From an uncultured Phycisphaerales bacterium (lineage in GTDB: Bacteria > Planctomycetota > Phycisphaerae > Sedimentisphaerales > Anaerobacaceae): DNA of 58,730 nucleotides. The position numbers and the translations under genes are program-made. Location of the stretch: NCBI GenBank assembly GCA_937927975.1, contig CALEZT010000021.1, positions 1 to 58,730 on the forward strand, in the 5' to 3' direction. The notes beneath the pieces are model-generated. The model worked only from the letters and a program-made list of their open reading frames with translations, did not search any database and had not been told where the DNA came from. Numbering within the stretch: the stretch's first letter is position 1; the number at the start of each line of letters is the position of its first letter. Positions 1 to 7,487 of the stretch are shown piece after piece.

Positions 1-821
1 CAATGGGCAGCGTCATCATCTATCAACACATCTGCAACATTCTCAGGGACAAGGTGTTTACCGCACGCACACTCGGCAAAACCTTGATCCACAAAATACA
101 CGGGCTCGCCACAATCTGGGCATTCGATAGTGAGGTGCCTTTGAGAGAGTCCGCACACCAGACAGACTGATCCGTAGATTTCCTCGGTGATCTGCTCATG
201 TCGTTGTGACACGAATCTACAGGAAGGGCATTCCCTGAAGATAAACCCTTCCTGCGTGAGTTTCTGGATTTCTGGTTTCAGTTGATCAAAGACCACCTGA
301 AGAAACGAACGATGGTTTCGTAACTTCGTATCGATTTCGGCAATCTGGGCCAGCCACGGTTCGAATACATCTCGCCACCGGTCGGTTAGGACGCGATTCA
401 GCAGATACCATGCAGTAAGCTGCTCCTTGGCGATTGCCTCATGCAGATCGGCGTCGGTGGCATAATGAGCCTCGTGAAAGAAATGCACCATCTTGTTTCG
501 ATGTTTCCCAACACATCGAAATGCCTTCAGTTCCTGATCCGAGACCCCGCTGCGCACGACTTTTTCCAGGCGTTTGGCAGCCTCATCAAGTGTAACCGAT
601 TGAAAATCTCCTGCGATGAAGTCCCTCCAGTCTGGCTCTTCCCGTTTCGAAACTACAAGGGACCAATGTTCCGACATCAGTCGGGCTTTCAAGAAGAGTT
701 CTACAGCCGTGTAGAAGTGAATCACAGAGTACTTGGGGAAGCGTTCAAGCTCATCTATTGAGCGAGCCAGGAAGTCGACGCCATTGCTCACGAGACGAGC
801 TAACATATCTTTCTTGTCCAT
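1..821 (-). CDS. HEPN-like domain protein with two C-terminal zinc ribbons (3' end outside window)
   Basis: Reading the reverse strand from the ATG at 821 gives an open frame of 273 codons that leaves the window at base 1, so the C-terminus is missing. The start is preceded by a GGTGGTGG tract. The first ~150 residues are helical and contain RNKMVH (R108, H113), which fits the RNxxxH / R-x4-6-H signature of HEPN ribonucleases. The C-terminal part has two CxxC-type zinc-binding units: CPSC and CLVC (C198, C201, C220, C223), then CPDC and CAC (C234, C237, C251, C253). It starts 40 nt after the small gene upstream and is probably co-transcribed with it and the DUF4258 gene. Many HEPN proteins act as toxins or RNases in defence loci; that role is inference here. 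It could also be a housekeeping HEPN protein. Confidence 0.7.
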   Translation of the reverse strand, partial: MDKKDMLARLVSNGVDFLARSIDELERFPKYSVIHFYTAVELFLKARLMSEHWSLVVSKREEPDWRDFIAGDFQSVTLDEAAKRLEKVVRSGVSDQELKAFRCVGKHRNKMVHFFHEAHYATDADLHEAIAKEQLTAWYLLNRVLTDRWRDVFEPWLAQIAEIDTKLRNHRSFLQVVFDQLKPEIQKLTQEGFIFRECPSCRFVSQRHEQITEEIYGSVCLVCGLSQRHLTIECPDCGEPVYFVDQGFAECACGKHLVPENVADVLIDDDAAH

Positions 822-861
822 CCACCACCTGCGCGTGCAGGGAAGCTGCCTGTCCTTAAGG

Positions 862-1089
862 TCATCCGGCCTGCAACGCCTGATAGACTCTGCCGTGCTG
901 CTGTAACCACGCGATATCTCCCCGTTCTGCGTGCTGCGCAATGTCACGGAGGAACTGCACCGTCTCGGCCTCATAGCACGGTTCGCTCGGATCATCCTTC
1001 GGAATGACCGCCTCGACTTCCACGGCTACCACCAGGTTGTGGGTCCGCACCAGCCGTGTGCGGCGCACTCGCTTTCCGGGAATTCTCAT
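862..1089 (-). CDS. 75-aa protein, partner of the DUF4258 gene
   Basis: This small protein has a basic N-terminus, a predicted beta segment (LVVAVEVEAVI) and a C-terminal helical part. I do not recognise a named family. Its ATG overlaps the stop of the DUF4258 gene as ATGA, which implies translational coupling, and the HEPN gene follows 40 nt later. By position it may be the antitoxin or a regulatory subunit of a DUF4258 toxin-like module. No zinc finger or helix-turn-helix is visible, unlike the usual YgiT-type or Xre partners. The function is unknown; the coupling is what the sequence shows. Confidence 0.6.
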   Translation of the reverse strand: MRIPGKRVRRTRLVRTHNLVVAVEVEAVIPKDDPSEPCYEAETVQFLRDIAQHAERGDIAWLQQHGRVYQALQAG

Positions 1090-1379
1090 TGTTCAACCTC
1101 ATCGAAAAAATGAACCGTGACCAACTTGGCTACCCCGCTGCGCAATAGATGGGACCAAACCGCCTTGAATTCCGTTCCATCCGGAAGCCTCTCCTGCACC
1201 TCGACGGCCGGATTCGGTTTGTCATCGGGACGCTCGATCAGAAGCTTCCCGTCATCCAGACCAAAGACCACCTGCCATTCGAGGATTCCGCGTTCTTCAA
1301 GACGTTGAACCGCGTGTTCTCCAACGACATACTTTTCTTCCGCGACGAGTCGGCGGATCGCGTCATACAACTTCCCCAT
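1086..1379 (-). CDS. DUF4258 domain protein (RelE-like toxin candidate)
   Basis: The 97-aa product matches the layout of DUF4258: an N-terminal helix with HAVQRLEERGI around residues 22-32, a beta core, then a C-terminal strand with LVTVHFFDE. DUF4258 proteins are small relatives of RelE/BrnT-type toxins that often sit in toxin-antitoxin-like pairs. The ATG at 1379 is chosen because it gives the typical length and has AGGGAG upstream; an in-frame start at 1532 would lie upstream of the predicted promoter. It is the first gene of a three-gene reverse operon and overlaps the next by 4 nt. Toxin activity is not demonstrated by the sequence. Confidence 0.75.
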   Translation of the reverse strand: MGKLYDAIRRLVAEEKYVVGEHAVQRLEERGILEWQVVFGLDDGKLLIERPDDKPNPAVEVQERLPDGTEFKAVWSHLLRSGVAKLVTVHFFDEVEQ

Positions 1380-1405
1380 TGGAAGCTTTCTCCCTTTTCT
1401 GCCGA

Positions 1406-1459
1406 TACTGGGTACTGGCCCTGGGTACCAGTATAACACCAGGTGATGCTGTGTTTCAA
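1406..1459 (-). promoter_or_regulatory. sigma70-type promoter with overlapping operator-like palindrome
   Basis: On the reverse strand TTGAAA (1454-1459) is separated by 18 bp from TATACT (1430-1435). The imperfect palindrome at 1406-1433, with TACTGG and CCAGTA as outer arms and GGTAC repeated inside, overlaps the -10 box and start site. This is the position expected for autoregulation by an antitoxin-like repressor. It drives the DUF4258 operon. Confidence 0.55.
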
Positions 1460-2262
1460 GGACAAGCTCCCTGGGAGTACCTATGGCAACGAGCCGTGGC
1501 CCGAGCGCGAAGGCAGGTACAGACTCTTTCACTTTGGAGAACCGGGGACACTGAGCTCAAGCCCAGGGCAAGAAGGCGGGGTATGAGTGAAGAAGTGGGA
1601 TCGCCCCGATCGGTTCGCGTCAGAGAAAGCGAATTCACGTCAACACCTGCGATTCACAGAAGAAAACCTCAGTCGGTACAGAGCTTCTTTGGGTGTCTTC
1701 AGGGTCCGAGAACGCACCGGCCACTGGGGTGATCGGGATTTGGCGGTTTTGGGACGCATTCCCGCTGGAAGGTGCAATCAAGCGGACGTGCAACCGATTG
1801 GAGAGGCTGGATCCGAGGGAGACCGCAGTCAACAGCGTGAGGCCCCACTGCAAAGCAGGCGTGAAGGGTTGCGGCAATCCCCTCTTGAGCATCGCACACC
1901 ATTCGACTTGCAGACAGATCGAAAACCACGCGGATAGCTCTCGTTCCCGCGAACGAGCAGATCCTATCGGACCTTGAATAATGCGGCGGGTTCCAGGGCA
2001 AGCGACGCACAAGCGTGCAAACCGCGGCAAACCCTATGTGTCCTATACGTCCTATTCGTCCTACGACAGGCACAGGACAAACCAAACCCATGAACCTCGC
2101 AACCGCTCCACACGAGGAGGCCCAGCCTGCGGCCCCTTTCCGAGGGCCGCCAGGCCGACCGGCGAACGGCCAGATGCCAATGATCGCCCACGGGAATGAC
2201 GATAAGAGAGGAGATTTGGGACGAGATGACCGATTGCGCCTGGGGAATCCGGGGGTTTGTCC
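1460..2262. other. non-coding stretch with a 9-bp tandem repeat
   Basis: No open frame here has a recognisable product, a ribosome binding site or a family signature. At 2032-2067 there are four degenerate 9-bp units (CCCTATGTG, TCCTATACG, TCCTATTCG, TCCTACGAC). The rest holds nothing I can name. Confidence 0.5.
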
Positions 2263-2290
2263 TTGAATTGCCCGTCGAATAATGTACAAT
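2263..2290 (+). promoter_or_regulatory. predicted promoter of the RCC1-repeat gene
   Basis: TTGAAT (2263-2268) and TACAAT (2285-2290) are 16 bp apart. The implied leader is about 80 nt and contains a short GGGC/GCCC hairpin before the gene. Confidence 0.45.
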
Positions 2291-2377
2291 AGAAGGAGCC
2301 GGCTGGGCGTGATGAGCCCGCTGAGGTTCCAGTGTGGAGGCTGGTGTTAAGAGCCGTTGTCAGAGAGTGTTACCTTC

Positions 2378-4216
2378 ATGAGGACAGACGCGCGAATTCA
2401 TGAAGTTCCGGCCGCGTGGGCGGGACGACTGATCGTCTTGGCGTTGCTCATGGCCGCCCCGGCCGTGTGCCATGCCCAGCCGGGACAGGTGTTCGCCTGG
2501 GGTGAAAGCCTCGGCGGCCGTTCGAACGCTGTGCCGAGCCGGGAGTGCATGGCCGTCAGTGCCGGCGGCTACCACAGCTTGGCCCTGCTCGCAGACGGCT
2601 CGCTCATGGCCTGGGGCGAGAACTCCTCCGGCCAGTGCAACATTCCTTACGGCAACAACTTCGTCGCAGTCGCGGCGGGGATGTATCACAGTCTGGCGTT
2701 GAGGGCCGACGGCACGGTCATCGCCTGGGGCGACAACTCGCGAGGACAGTGTTCGGTGCCTCGGAGCACCAAGTTCCGAGCGATCGGGGCGGGCACCTGG
2801 CACAGTCTGGCAATCCGCATGGACGGCTCGATCGCCGCCTGGGGTTGGAACGAAGCCCGACAGTGCGATCCGCCCGGGGGCAAGGACTACGTCGAGGTCG
2901 CCGGCGGCTACTATCACAGCCTGGCTCTCAGAGCCGATGGCACGCTCGTCGCCTGGGGCAGCAACGGCGACGGCCAATCCAGTGTCCCCGAAGGCAGCAA
3001 TTTCGTCCGTATCGCCGCAGGCACCATGCACAGCCTCGCGGTCAGAGCCGACGGCACGCTCGTCGCCTGGGGGCGGAATTCCGAAGGCCAGTGCCGAACC
3101 CCGTCTGGAAACGATTTCGTCGCGGTGGCCGCCGGTTCGCTCCACAACCTCGCCCTTCGACGCGACGGTCGAATCGAAGCCTGGGGCCAGGACAATTACG
3201 GCCAATGCGTGATCCCCGAAGGCGGCCGGTACGCCGTGATTTCCGCAGGGAACTTCCACAGCCTGGCCATCCGCGACCTGCGGAAGCAGTTCGCGCCGAC
3301 CGAGGCCGTGCCAGTGGGCAAACCCGTTGAGACACCGACTCAGGCGGTCAAGCCGCAATCCGAGCCGGCCACCAGGCCGGCCCCGATCGACGGCGTCGGT
3401 CTGCTGACGGGCGAAGACACCCGCGTCCGGATTCCCGATTCGGGCCTAACGGAGCAAACGAACTCCGGCATCACCGATCTCGTGCTGATCAATCAGATCC
3501 CCGACGCCGATTCGGCTCGAACGGAGAACCTGCTGCACCGCCTGGAACAGAGACAACCGATTCCCATCAAGCCCGTGGAACCTGTCCCTGCAGAGTCGCC
3601 CTCCCAGGCCCAGCCGACGCAGGCCAAAGATCCGAACGTTGCGTCTGCGATCGCCAAGAAGGCCGATCCGACCCCGACAGTAACGCCTCCAACCACCTCG
3701 GCCCAGAAACCGATCGAGACGCAAGTCAAAGATCCGAACGCCGCCCAGGCCGCGACGCAGAAAACACCCCCGCCGGCCGAACCGGCCAAACCTGCCGCAG
3801 CGGTCGCGGAGCCGAACAAGCCGAAGATCAACTTCGAAGACCCCGCCAATCAGGGCTACGCCCCGAGCATCTACATGGGGGTCATCGAGAACGCCGCCCC
3901 GGTCTACCACTTCGTCTCGACCACCTCGAAGCGGCACTTCTGCACCATCAGCGAGGATGAGAAGTACAAACTCCTCGACACGCAGCCGGCCGCCTGGAAG
4001 TACCAGGGCATCGCGTTCTTCGCGTATCCCGAGGGCCAACAGCCCGCGGACGCCCGGCCGGTCTACCGCTTCTGGTCCGAGGGTCTCCAGCAGCATTTCT
4101 ACACCATGGACGAAGCCACGAAGAACATGATGGTCGCAGAATTGTCCAAGTCCTGGAAGTTCGAAGGCGTCGCCTGGTACGCCCCCGCCCCCAGACAGCT
4201 CCCGCAAAAGAAGTGA
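2378..4216 (+). CDS. secreted RCC1-type beta-propeller with C-terminal DUF5648 domain
   Basis: An N-terminal signal peptide ends near CHAQ. Seven repeats of about 41 residues follow, each with an AWG motif and an HSLAL-type motif, the pattern of RCC1/ATS1 propellers. A long linker rich in Pro, Ala, Lys and Thr, containing repeated KDPN, joins this to a C-terminal domain with PVYHF, HFCT, PVYRFW and HFYT motifs typical of DUF5648. The protein is probably exported and may bind a ligand or a cell-surface partner; no catalytic motif is visible. The ATG at 2378 places the signal peptide normally; an in-frame TTG at 2357 is an alternative start. Convergent with the nuclease gene downstream. Confidence 0.8.
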   Translation: MRTDARIHEVPAAWAGRLIVLALLMAAPAVCHAQPGQVFAWGESLGGRSNAVPSRECMAVSAGGYHSLALLADGSLMAWGENSSGQCNIPYGNNFVAVAAGMYHSLALRADGTVIAWGDNSRGQCSVPRSTKFRAIGAGTWHSLAIRMDGSIAAWGWNEARQCDPPGGKDYVEVAGGYYHSLALRADGTLVAWGSNGDGQSSVPEGSNFVRIAAGTMHSLAVRADGTLVAWGRNSEGQCRTPSGNDFVAVAAGSLHNLALRRDGRIEAWGQDNYGQCVIPEGGRYAVISAGNFHSLAIRDLRKQFAPTEAVPVGKPVETPTQAVKPQSEPATRPAPIDGVGLLTGEDTRVRIPDSGLTEQTNSGITDLVLINQIPDADSARTENLLHRLEQRQPIPIKPVEPVPAESPSQAQPTQAKDPNVASAIAKKADPTPTVTPPTTSAQKPIETQVKDPNAAQAATQKTPPPAEPAKPAAAVAEPNKPKINFEDPANQGYAPSIYMGVIENAAPVYHFVSTTSKRHFCTISEDEKYKLLDTQPAAWKYQGIAFFAYPEGQQPADARPVYRFWSEGLQQHFYTMDEATKNMMVAELSKSWKFEGVAWYAPAPRQLPQKK

Positions 4217-4249
4217 GCGCCGACGAGGAAGCGGAAAGGACCTGAACGA

Positions 4250-5557
4250 TCACCGATTTCGGCGGCTTCTGGCCGTTTCGAGGGCCGTCAGGACCGGCTC
4301 GACCTTCAGGACGGTCCTGTAAACGACGACGTTGTCGGTGACCTTGGCATCTTCTCGCAGGGAGCTTGCCGGCACGGCCAGGAGAATCCTGTGACGCCGG
4401 AATCGAAGGAGCGTACGACGTTTCTCCTCCAGGTACTCGGGCGTCCAGAATCCGACGATCTCCAGGAAGATTTCCGTTCCGTCCTCGTGTCGAAACGTGA
4501 AATCGGGGACGAAGGTCGCCTGGTGCTCGCAGAGGATATCGCCCTCGCGGATCAGCCGCCATCCGTCGCGGGTCGGGCCGAACTTGCTCGCGAAAGACTC
4601 CTCGATACCGGAATCGAAATCCTCCGGCTCGGGTAAGTGGCTGGTAAAGCGATCGGCGTCGCAGATCAGGAGCTTGGCCATCGCCTTCCAGGGCGTCTGC
4701 ACCGTCGCGGCCAGCTCCCAGCCCTTGCAGGCCAGCAGCGCCGGGAGGAAGCGAGCGAAGTTCACGCCGTAGCGTCGGGTCTCGCGAAGCACCGAGGCCG
4801 GACCCGAAAACGTGATACGATACGTAGCATGGGCATCCCGTTCCGACTCTTCCGTGGCGAGAGCATCCTGCCCTTGCCTCTTCCGTGCGGGCAAGATGCC
4901 CGCAGGACGCAAGGGCGGGACGCCCTCGCCACGCTCGATCTCGTGCAGCAGTCGGGCCAGCTTGGCGTAGCGGACGATGGTCTTGAGATCCCGCGTCGCC
5001 GTGATGACGACTCGCTCGGCGCGGTAGAGCGCCGCCTGGAGCTGCGCGACGTTGTAGCGGGAGAGAAACGCGGCGGCGTCGGGATAGCCGGGAAAGGACT
5101 CGAGTTCCTGAAACGGGATGACGTCGCCATAGAGGGCGGTCTCGATCTGGTCCCACGGCGTCCCCAATTCCTGAGCCAGTTTCGCCTTGGCCTGGGCCTC
5201 CTGGTGCTCGAACAGGCGGTCGGGCTCCTGCACGAGCGGGTGCAGACGTGCGGCGAGAGAGAAGACTTCCAGCCGGAGCTTGGAGGCCTTGCCCGCGGGG
5301 TCGGCGCGGTACACGGCGGCATCGTCGAGCAACTTGCAGAACGCTTGAATCCGCCGGACCGGACAATCCGGCTCGTCCGCGAAGATCGCTTCGATCTCCT
5401 TGTGCAAGTCGCGTCGCCGACGGCCCGCGCCGTCGCGATAGACCGCCAGCATCCGCTCGGCGTAGTCGCGATAGTGCCGATGCGCCGCCTGCGTGAGCCG
5501 GTCGGGGATGGCCCGGCCGTCCTTATACTCGACGATGGACTGTTCGCTCGTAAGCAT
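4250..5557 (-). CDS. Bax1-like nuclease (DUF790 family)
   Basis: The protein has the organisation of DUF790 proteins, the family of archaeal Bax1, which binds the XPB helicase and acts as a nuclease. The C-terminal region carries a PD-(D/E)XK-like core: FVPDF, then EIFLEIVGFW and a downstream EEKRR. The start at 5557 has a GAGG tract upstream and overlaps the end of the helicase gene by 35 nt, so the two are probably translationally coupled. Residues about 209-235 are encoded by a hairpin repeat inserted in frame between the N-terminal region and the nuclease core. The predicted role is structure-specific DNA cleavage with the helicase, in repair or defence; the biological role in bacteria is not settled. 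Confidence 0.75.
   Translation of the reverse strand: MLTSEQSIVEYKDGRAIPDRLTQAAHRHYRDYAERMLAVYRDGAGRRRRDLHKEIEAIFADEPDCPVRRIQAFCKLLDDAAVYRADPAGKASKLRLEVFSLAARLHPLVQEPDRLFEHQEAQAKAKLAQELGTPWDQIETALYGDVIPFQELESFPGYPDAAAFLSRYNVAQLQAALYRAERVVITATRDLKTIVRYAKLARLLHEIERGEGVPPLRPAGILPARKRQGQDALATEESERDAHATYRITFSGPASVLRETRRYGVNFARFLPALLACKGWELAATVQTPWKAMAKLLICDADRFTSHLPEPEDFDSGIEESFASKFGPTRDGWRLIREGDILCEHQATFVPDFTFRHEDGTEIFLEIVGFWTPEYLEEKRRTLLRFRRHRILLAVPASSLREDAKVTDNVVVYRTVLKVEPVLTALETARSRRNR
4853..4933. repeat. palindromic hairpin repeat inserted inside a coding region
   Basis: Two 25-nt arms, 4853-4877 and 4909-4933, are inverted copies with three mismatches. Between them lies a perfect 7-bp hairpin (GCGGGCA, loop AGA, TGCCCGC) at 4887-4903. 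The element lies within the Bax1-like gene and keeps the frame open, adding about 27-35 residues rich in Gly, Pro and Arg. Related text (GGCATCTTGCCCGTG) appears near 47192. Confidence 0.75.
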
Positions 5558-6941
5558 CGGTTCTTCGCCTCTTGCGAGACCGCTCGACATCCTTGGTGTC
5601 TTCGCAGACCACTTCGTACAGAGTCGCTCTCGCGTCGCCTGTGCGGCGCAGGACCCGCCCGAGTCTCTGCGTGGCCTGGCGCGTCGAGGCCTGCCCTCCG
5701 ATCACGACGGCGACCTTGGCCTCGGGGACATCCACGCCTTCATCGAGCACGCGATTGGCCACCAGGACGGTGAACTGCCCTTTCGCGAACCCGTCGAGCA
5801 CCGCCAGCCGCTCGCGCTTGGGCGTGTGCGAGAGAATGGTGGGCACCAGGAACCGCTTGGAGACCTCGACCGCCATCGCGTTGGAGCCCGCGAAGACGAT
5901 CGTCTGCTGGCCGACGTGCAGGCGGAAAAGATCCTCCAGGACGCGGAGCTTCTCGGCAGCCCGGTCCTCGATGGATTGCTTGAGGTAGTAGGCCTTCTGC
6001 GCGTGGCGGGCCTGCGGGTCCTTGCCCATTTCCTTGCACAGGTCCTGCCACGAATAGCCCGGTTGCTCCTTCCGTCGCGAAGTGATGAAGTGCCGAACGA
6101 CCCGGCTGCACTGGTCGTACGTCGCCTGCTCGACCTCGGTCAGCGCCACCGGGATGCGGACCACGTCGAAGTCCGCCAGCGTGGAGCCCCGCACGTGCTT
6201 GAACGACAGGTTGTACGCCACCGGGCCGACGAGCCAGTCGAGGTCCGCATGGAGGCCGTCCGACCGCTCGGGCGTCGCGGTCAGTCCCAGGCGCATCGGC
6301 GCGGCGCTGAGAATCGCGGCCTCCCGCCGGCATCGGCCGGGCAGGTGGTGCTCCTCGTCAAAGATCAGCAGACCGAAGCCGGCGCCCATCTTGTCCATGT
6401 GAATGTATGCGCTGTCGTACGTCGTCACCGTCACCGGGCGGATGTCGAACGTGGTGTCGCCGACGATGCCGGCGTCGTAACCGAACGTCTTGAGGATGCG
6501 GCGGTGCCACTGGTACATCAGGTCCCGCACGGGCGCCACGACCAGCGTCGCCACCTGCGCCTCGGCCATCGCGGCAAAGGCCACCTCCGTCTTGCCGGTC
6601 CCTGTGGGCATGACGATCTGTCCTCGTCGGCCCGTCCGAATCCAGGCAGCCAGCGCCTCGGCCTGCTCGGTCCGAGGCTCTGGCAGGTCCCTCTTCGGCC
6701 ACAAAACCCGGACCGGCGCCGGCAATTCATCGTGAAAACCCGCTCCGAACCGACGGCTCAGCGTCGCCCGCACGGTCGCATAGTGAATCGCATCGCACCG
6801 CCAGGCCCCGACGCGGGCGTCCCATTTCCACATCGACCCCTCGGGCAAAGCAGAGAGCTCCCGCGGCTGCGGTCCGTTCAACAGGAGCGTGCCGCGATCG
6901 AAGGAAAGAACGACCCGTGTTTGCGTTCTGGTTTCAGCCAT
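5523..6941 (-). CDS. XPB/Ssl2-like superfamily 2 DNA helicase
   Basis: The 472-aa protein shows the SF2 motifs in order: Walker A PTGTGKTE (residues 112-119), Walker B DEEHH (195-199), motif III TATPERSDG (221-229), and a C-terminal motif VI QRLGRVLRR. Length and motif style fit the compact XPB-type helicases of archaea and some bacteria. The first ~85 residues form a small N-terminal domain with several Trp residues. The next gene encodes the Bax1-like nuclease, a pairing known from archaea. The predicted activity is ATP-driven DNA unwinding or remodelling. The predicted promoter lies so close to the ATG that the mRNA may be leaderless. Confidence 0.85.
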   Translation of the reverse strand: MAETRTQTRVVLSFDRGTLLLNGPQPRELSALPEGSMWKWDARVGAWRCDAIHYATVRATLSRRFGAGFHDELPAPVRVLWPKRDLPEPRTEQAEALAAWIRTGRRGQIVMPTGTGKTEVAFAAMAEAQVATLVVAPVRDLMYQWHRRILKTFGYDAGIVGDTTFDIRPVTVTTYDSAYIHMDKMGAGFGLLIFDEEHHLPGRCRREAAILSAAPMRLGLTATPERSDGLHADLDWLVGPVAYNLSFKHVRGSTLADFDVVRIPVALTEVEQATYDQCSRVVRHFITSRRKEQPGYSWQDLCKEMGKDPQARHAQKAYYLKQSIEDRAAEKLRVLEDLFRLHVGQQTIVFAGSNAMAVEVSKRFLVPTILSHTPKRERLAVLDGFAKGQFTVLVANRVLDEGVDVPEAKVAVVIGGQASTRQATQRLGRVLRRTGDARATLYEVVCEDTKDVERSRKRRRTDAYERTVHRRV

Positions 6942-6949
6942 CGGGACCG

Positions 6950-6978
6950 ATCATAGCAGAACCCCAGCTCCATTTCCA
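6950..6978 (-). promoter_or_regulatory. extended -10 promoter directly before the helicase start
   Basis: On the reverse strand TGGAAA (6973-6978), a 17-bp spacer and TGC-TATGAT (-10 at 6950-6955) form an extended -10 promoter. The -10 box ends only 9 nt before the ATG at 6941, so transcription should begin at or next to the start codon. Confidence 0.45.
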
Positions 6979-7128
6979 CGCCTGTCGCGAACGAAACCAG
7001 GAGGCGTTCGAGGCTGAATGCGGGCCGGGGTTTGGAGACGGCGTTCGCTGGGAACGAAGCGAGGATCCCCAGCCAACAACCTGACGAAGACCGTCTTACG
7101 ATGCGGTCCTTGATGGATGTTTTTCCTA

Positions 7129-7157
7129 TTGGCGCAGCGGCCGGTTGTTGATATACT
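7129..7157 (+). promoter_or_regulatory. predicted promoter of the first LRR/beta-helix gene
   Basis: TTGGCG (7129-7134), a 17-bp spacer and TATACT (7152-7157). Confidence 0.5.
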
Positions 7158-7487
7158 AAGTAGGTAGTTCTGGATTGGAACGACACAGAACGTGAGTCGT
7201 GCTTCGACGACGACCGTTCCTCCGGGCGAAGATCCAAGGCAGGATCGCAGAACCTCCCTGGAGAGGAAGGGGTGGGGACCGGTCGGGTCCCCGAAACCCA
7301 CGTCTGTGGTTATACATGGCGGTTCAGTCAGGCATCACCATGCCGGGAGGCGGGTGGGGATTGTCGTGTGTTCGGTGCGCCCCGCCGAGACTTCGATCTC
7401 GACGACGTTCCGACCACGGAGGTGACCCTTTCCACGCATCCGGCGGACTGTCTTGCGGACCTTCGTCGCATTGTCGGGAGTCTTCCC
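7158..7487 (+). other. long 5' leader without a recognised gene
   Basis: About 320 nt separate the predicted transcription start from the ATG at 7488. An open frame crosses it but has no family signature. I do not recognise a riboswitch class. Confidence 0.35.

Noticed and set aside
2032..2067. CRISPR-like array
   Set aside because: The units are 9 bp and contiguous, without spacers.
1587..2289. Overlapping frames on both strands in the non-coding stretch
   Set aside because: No ribosome binding sites, no family signatures and mutually exclusive frames.
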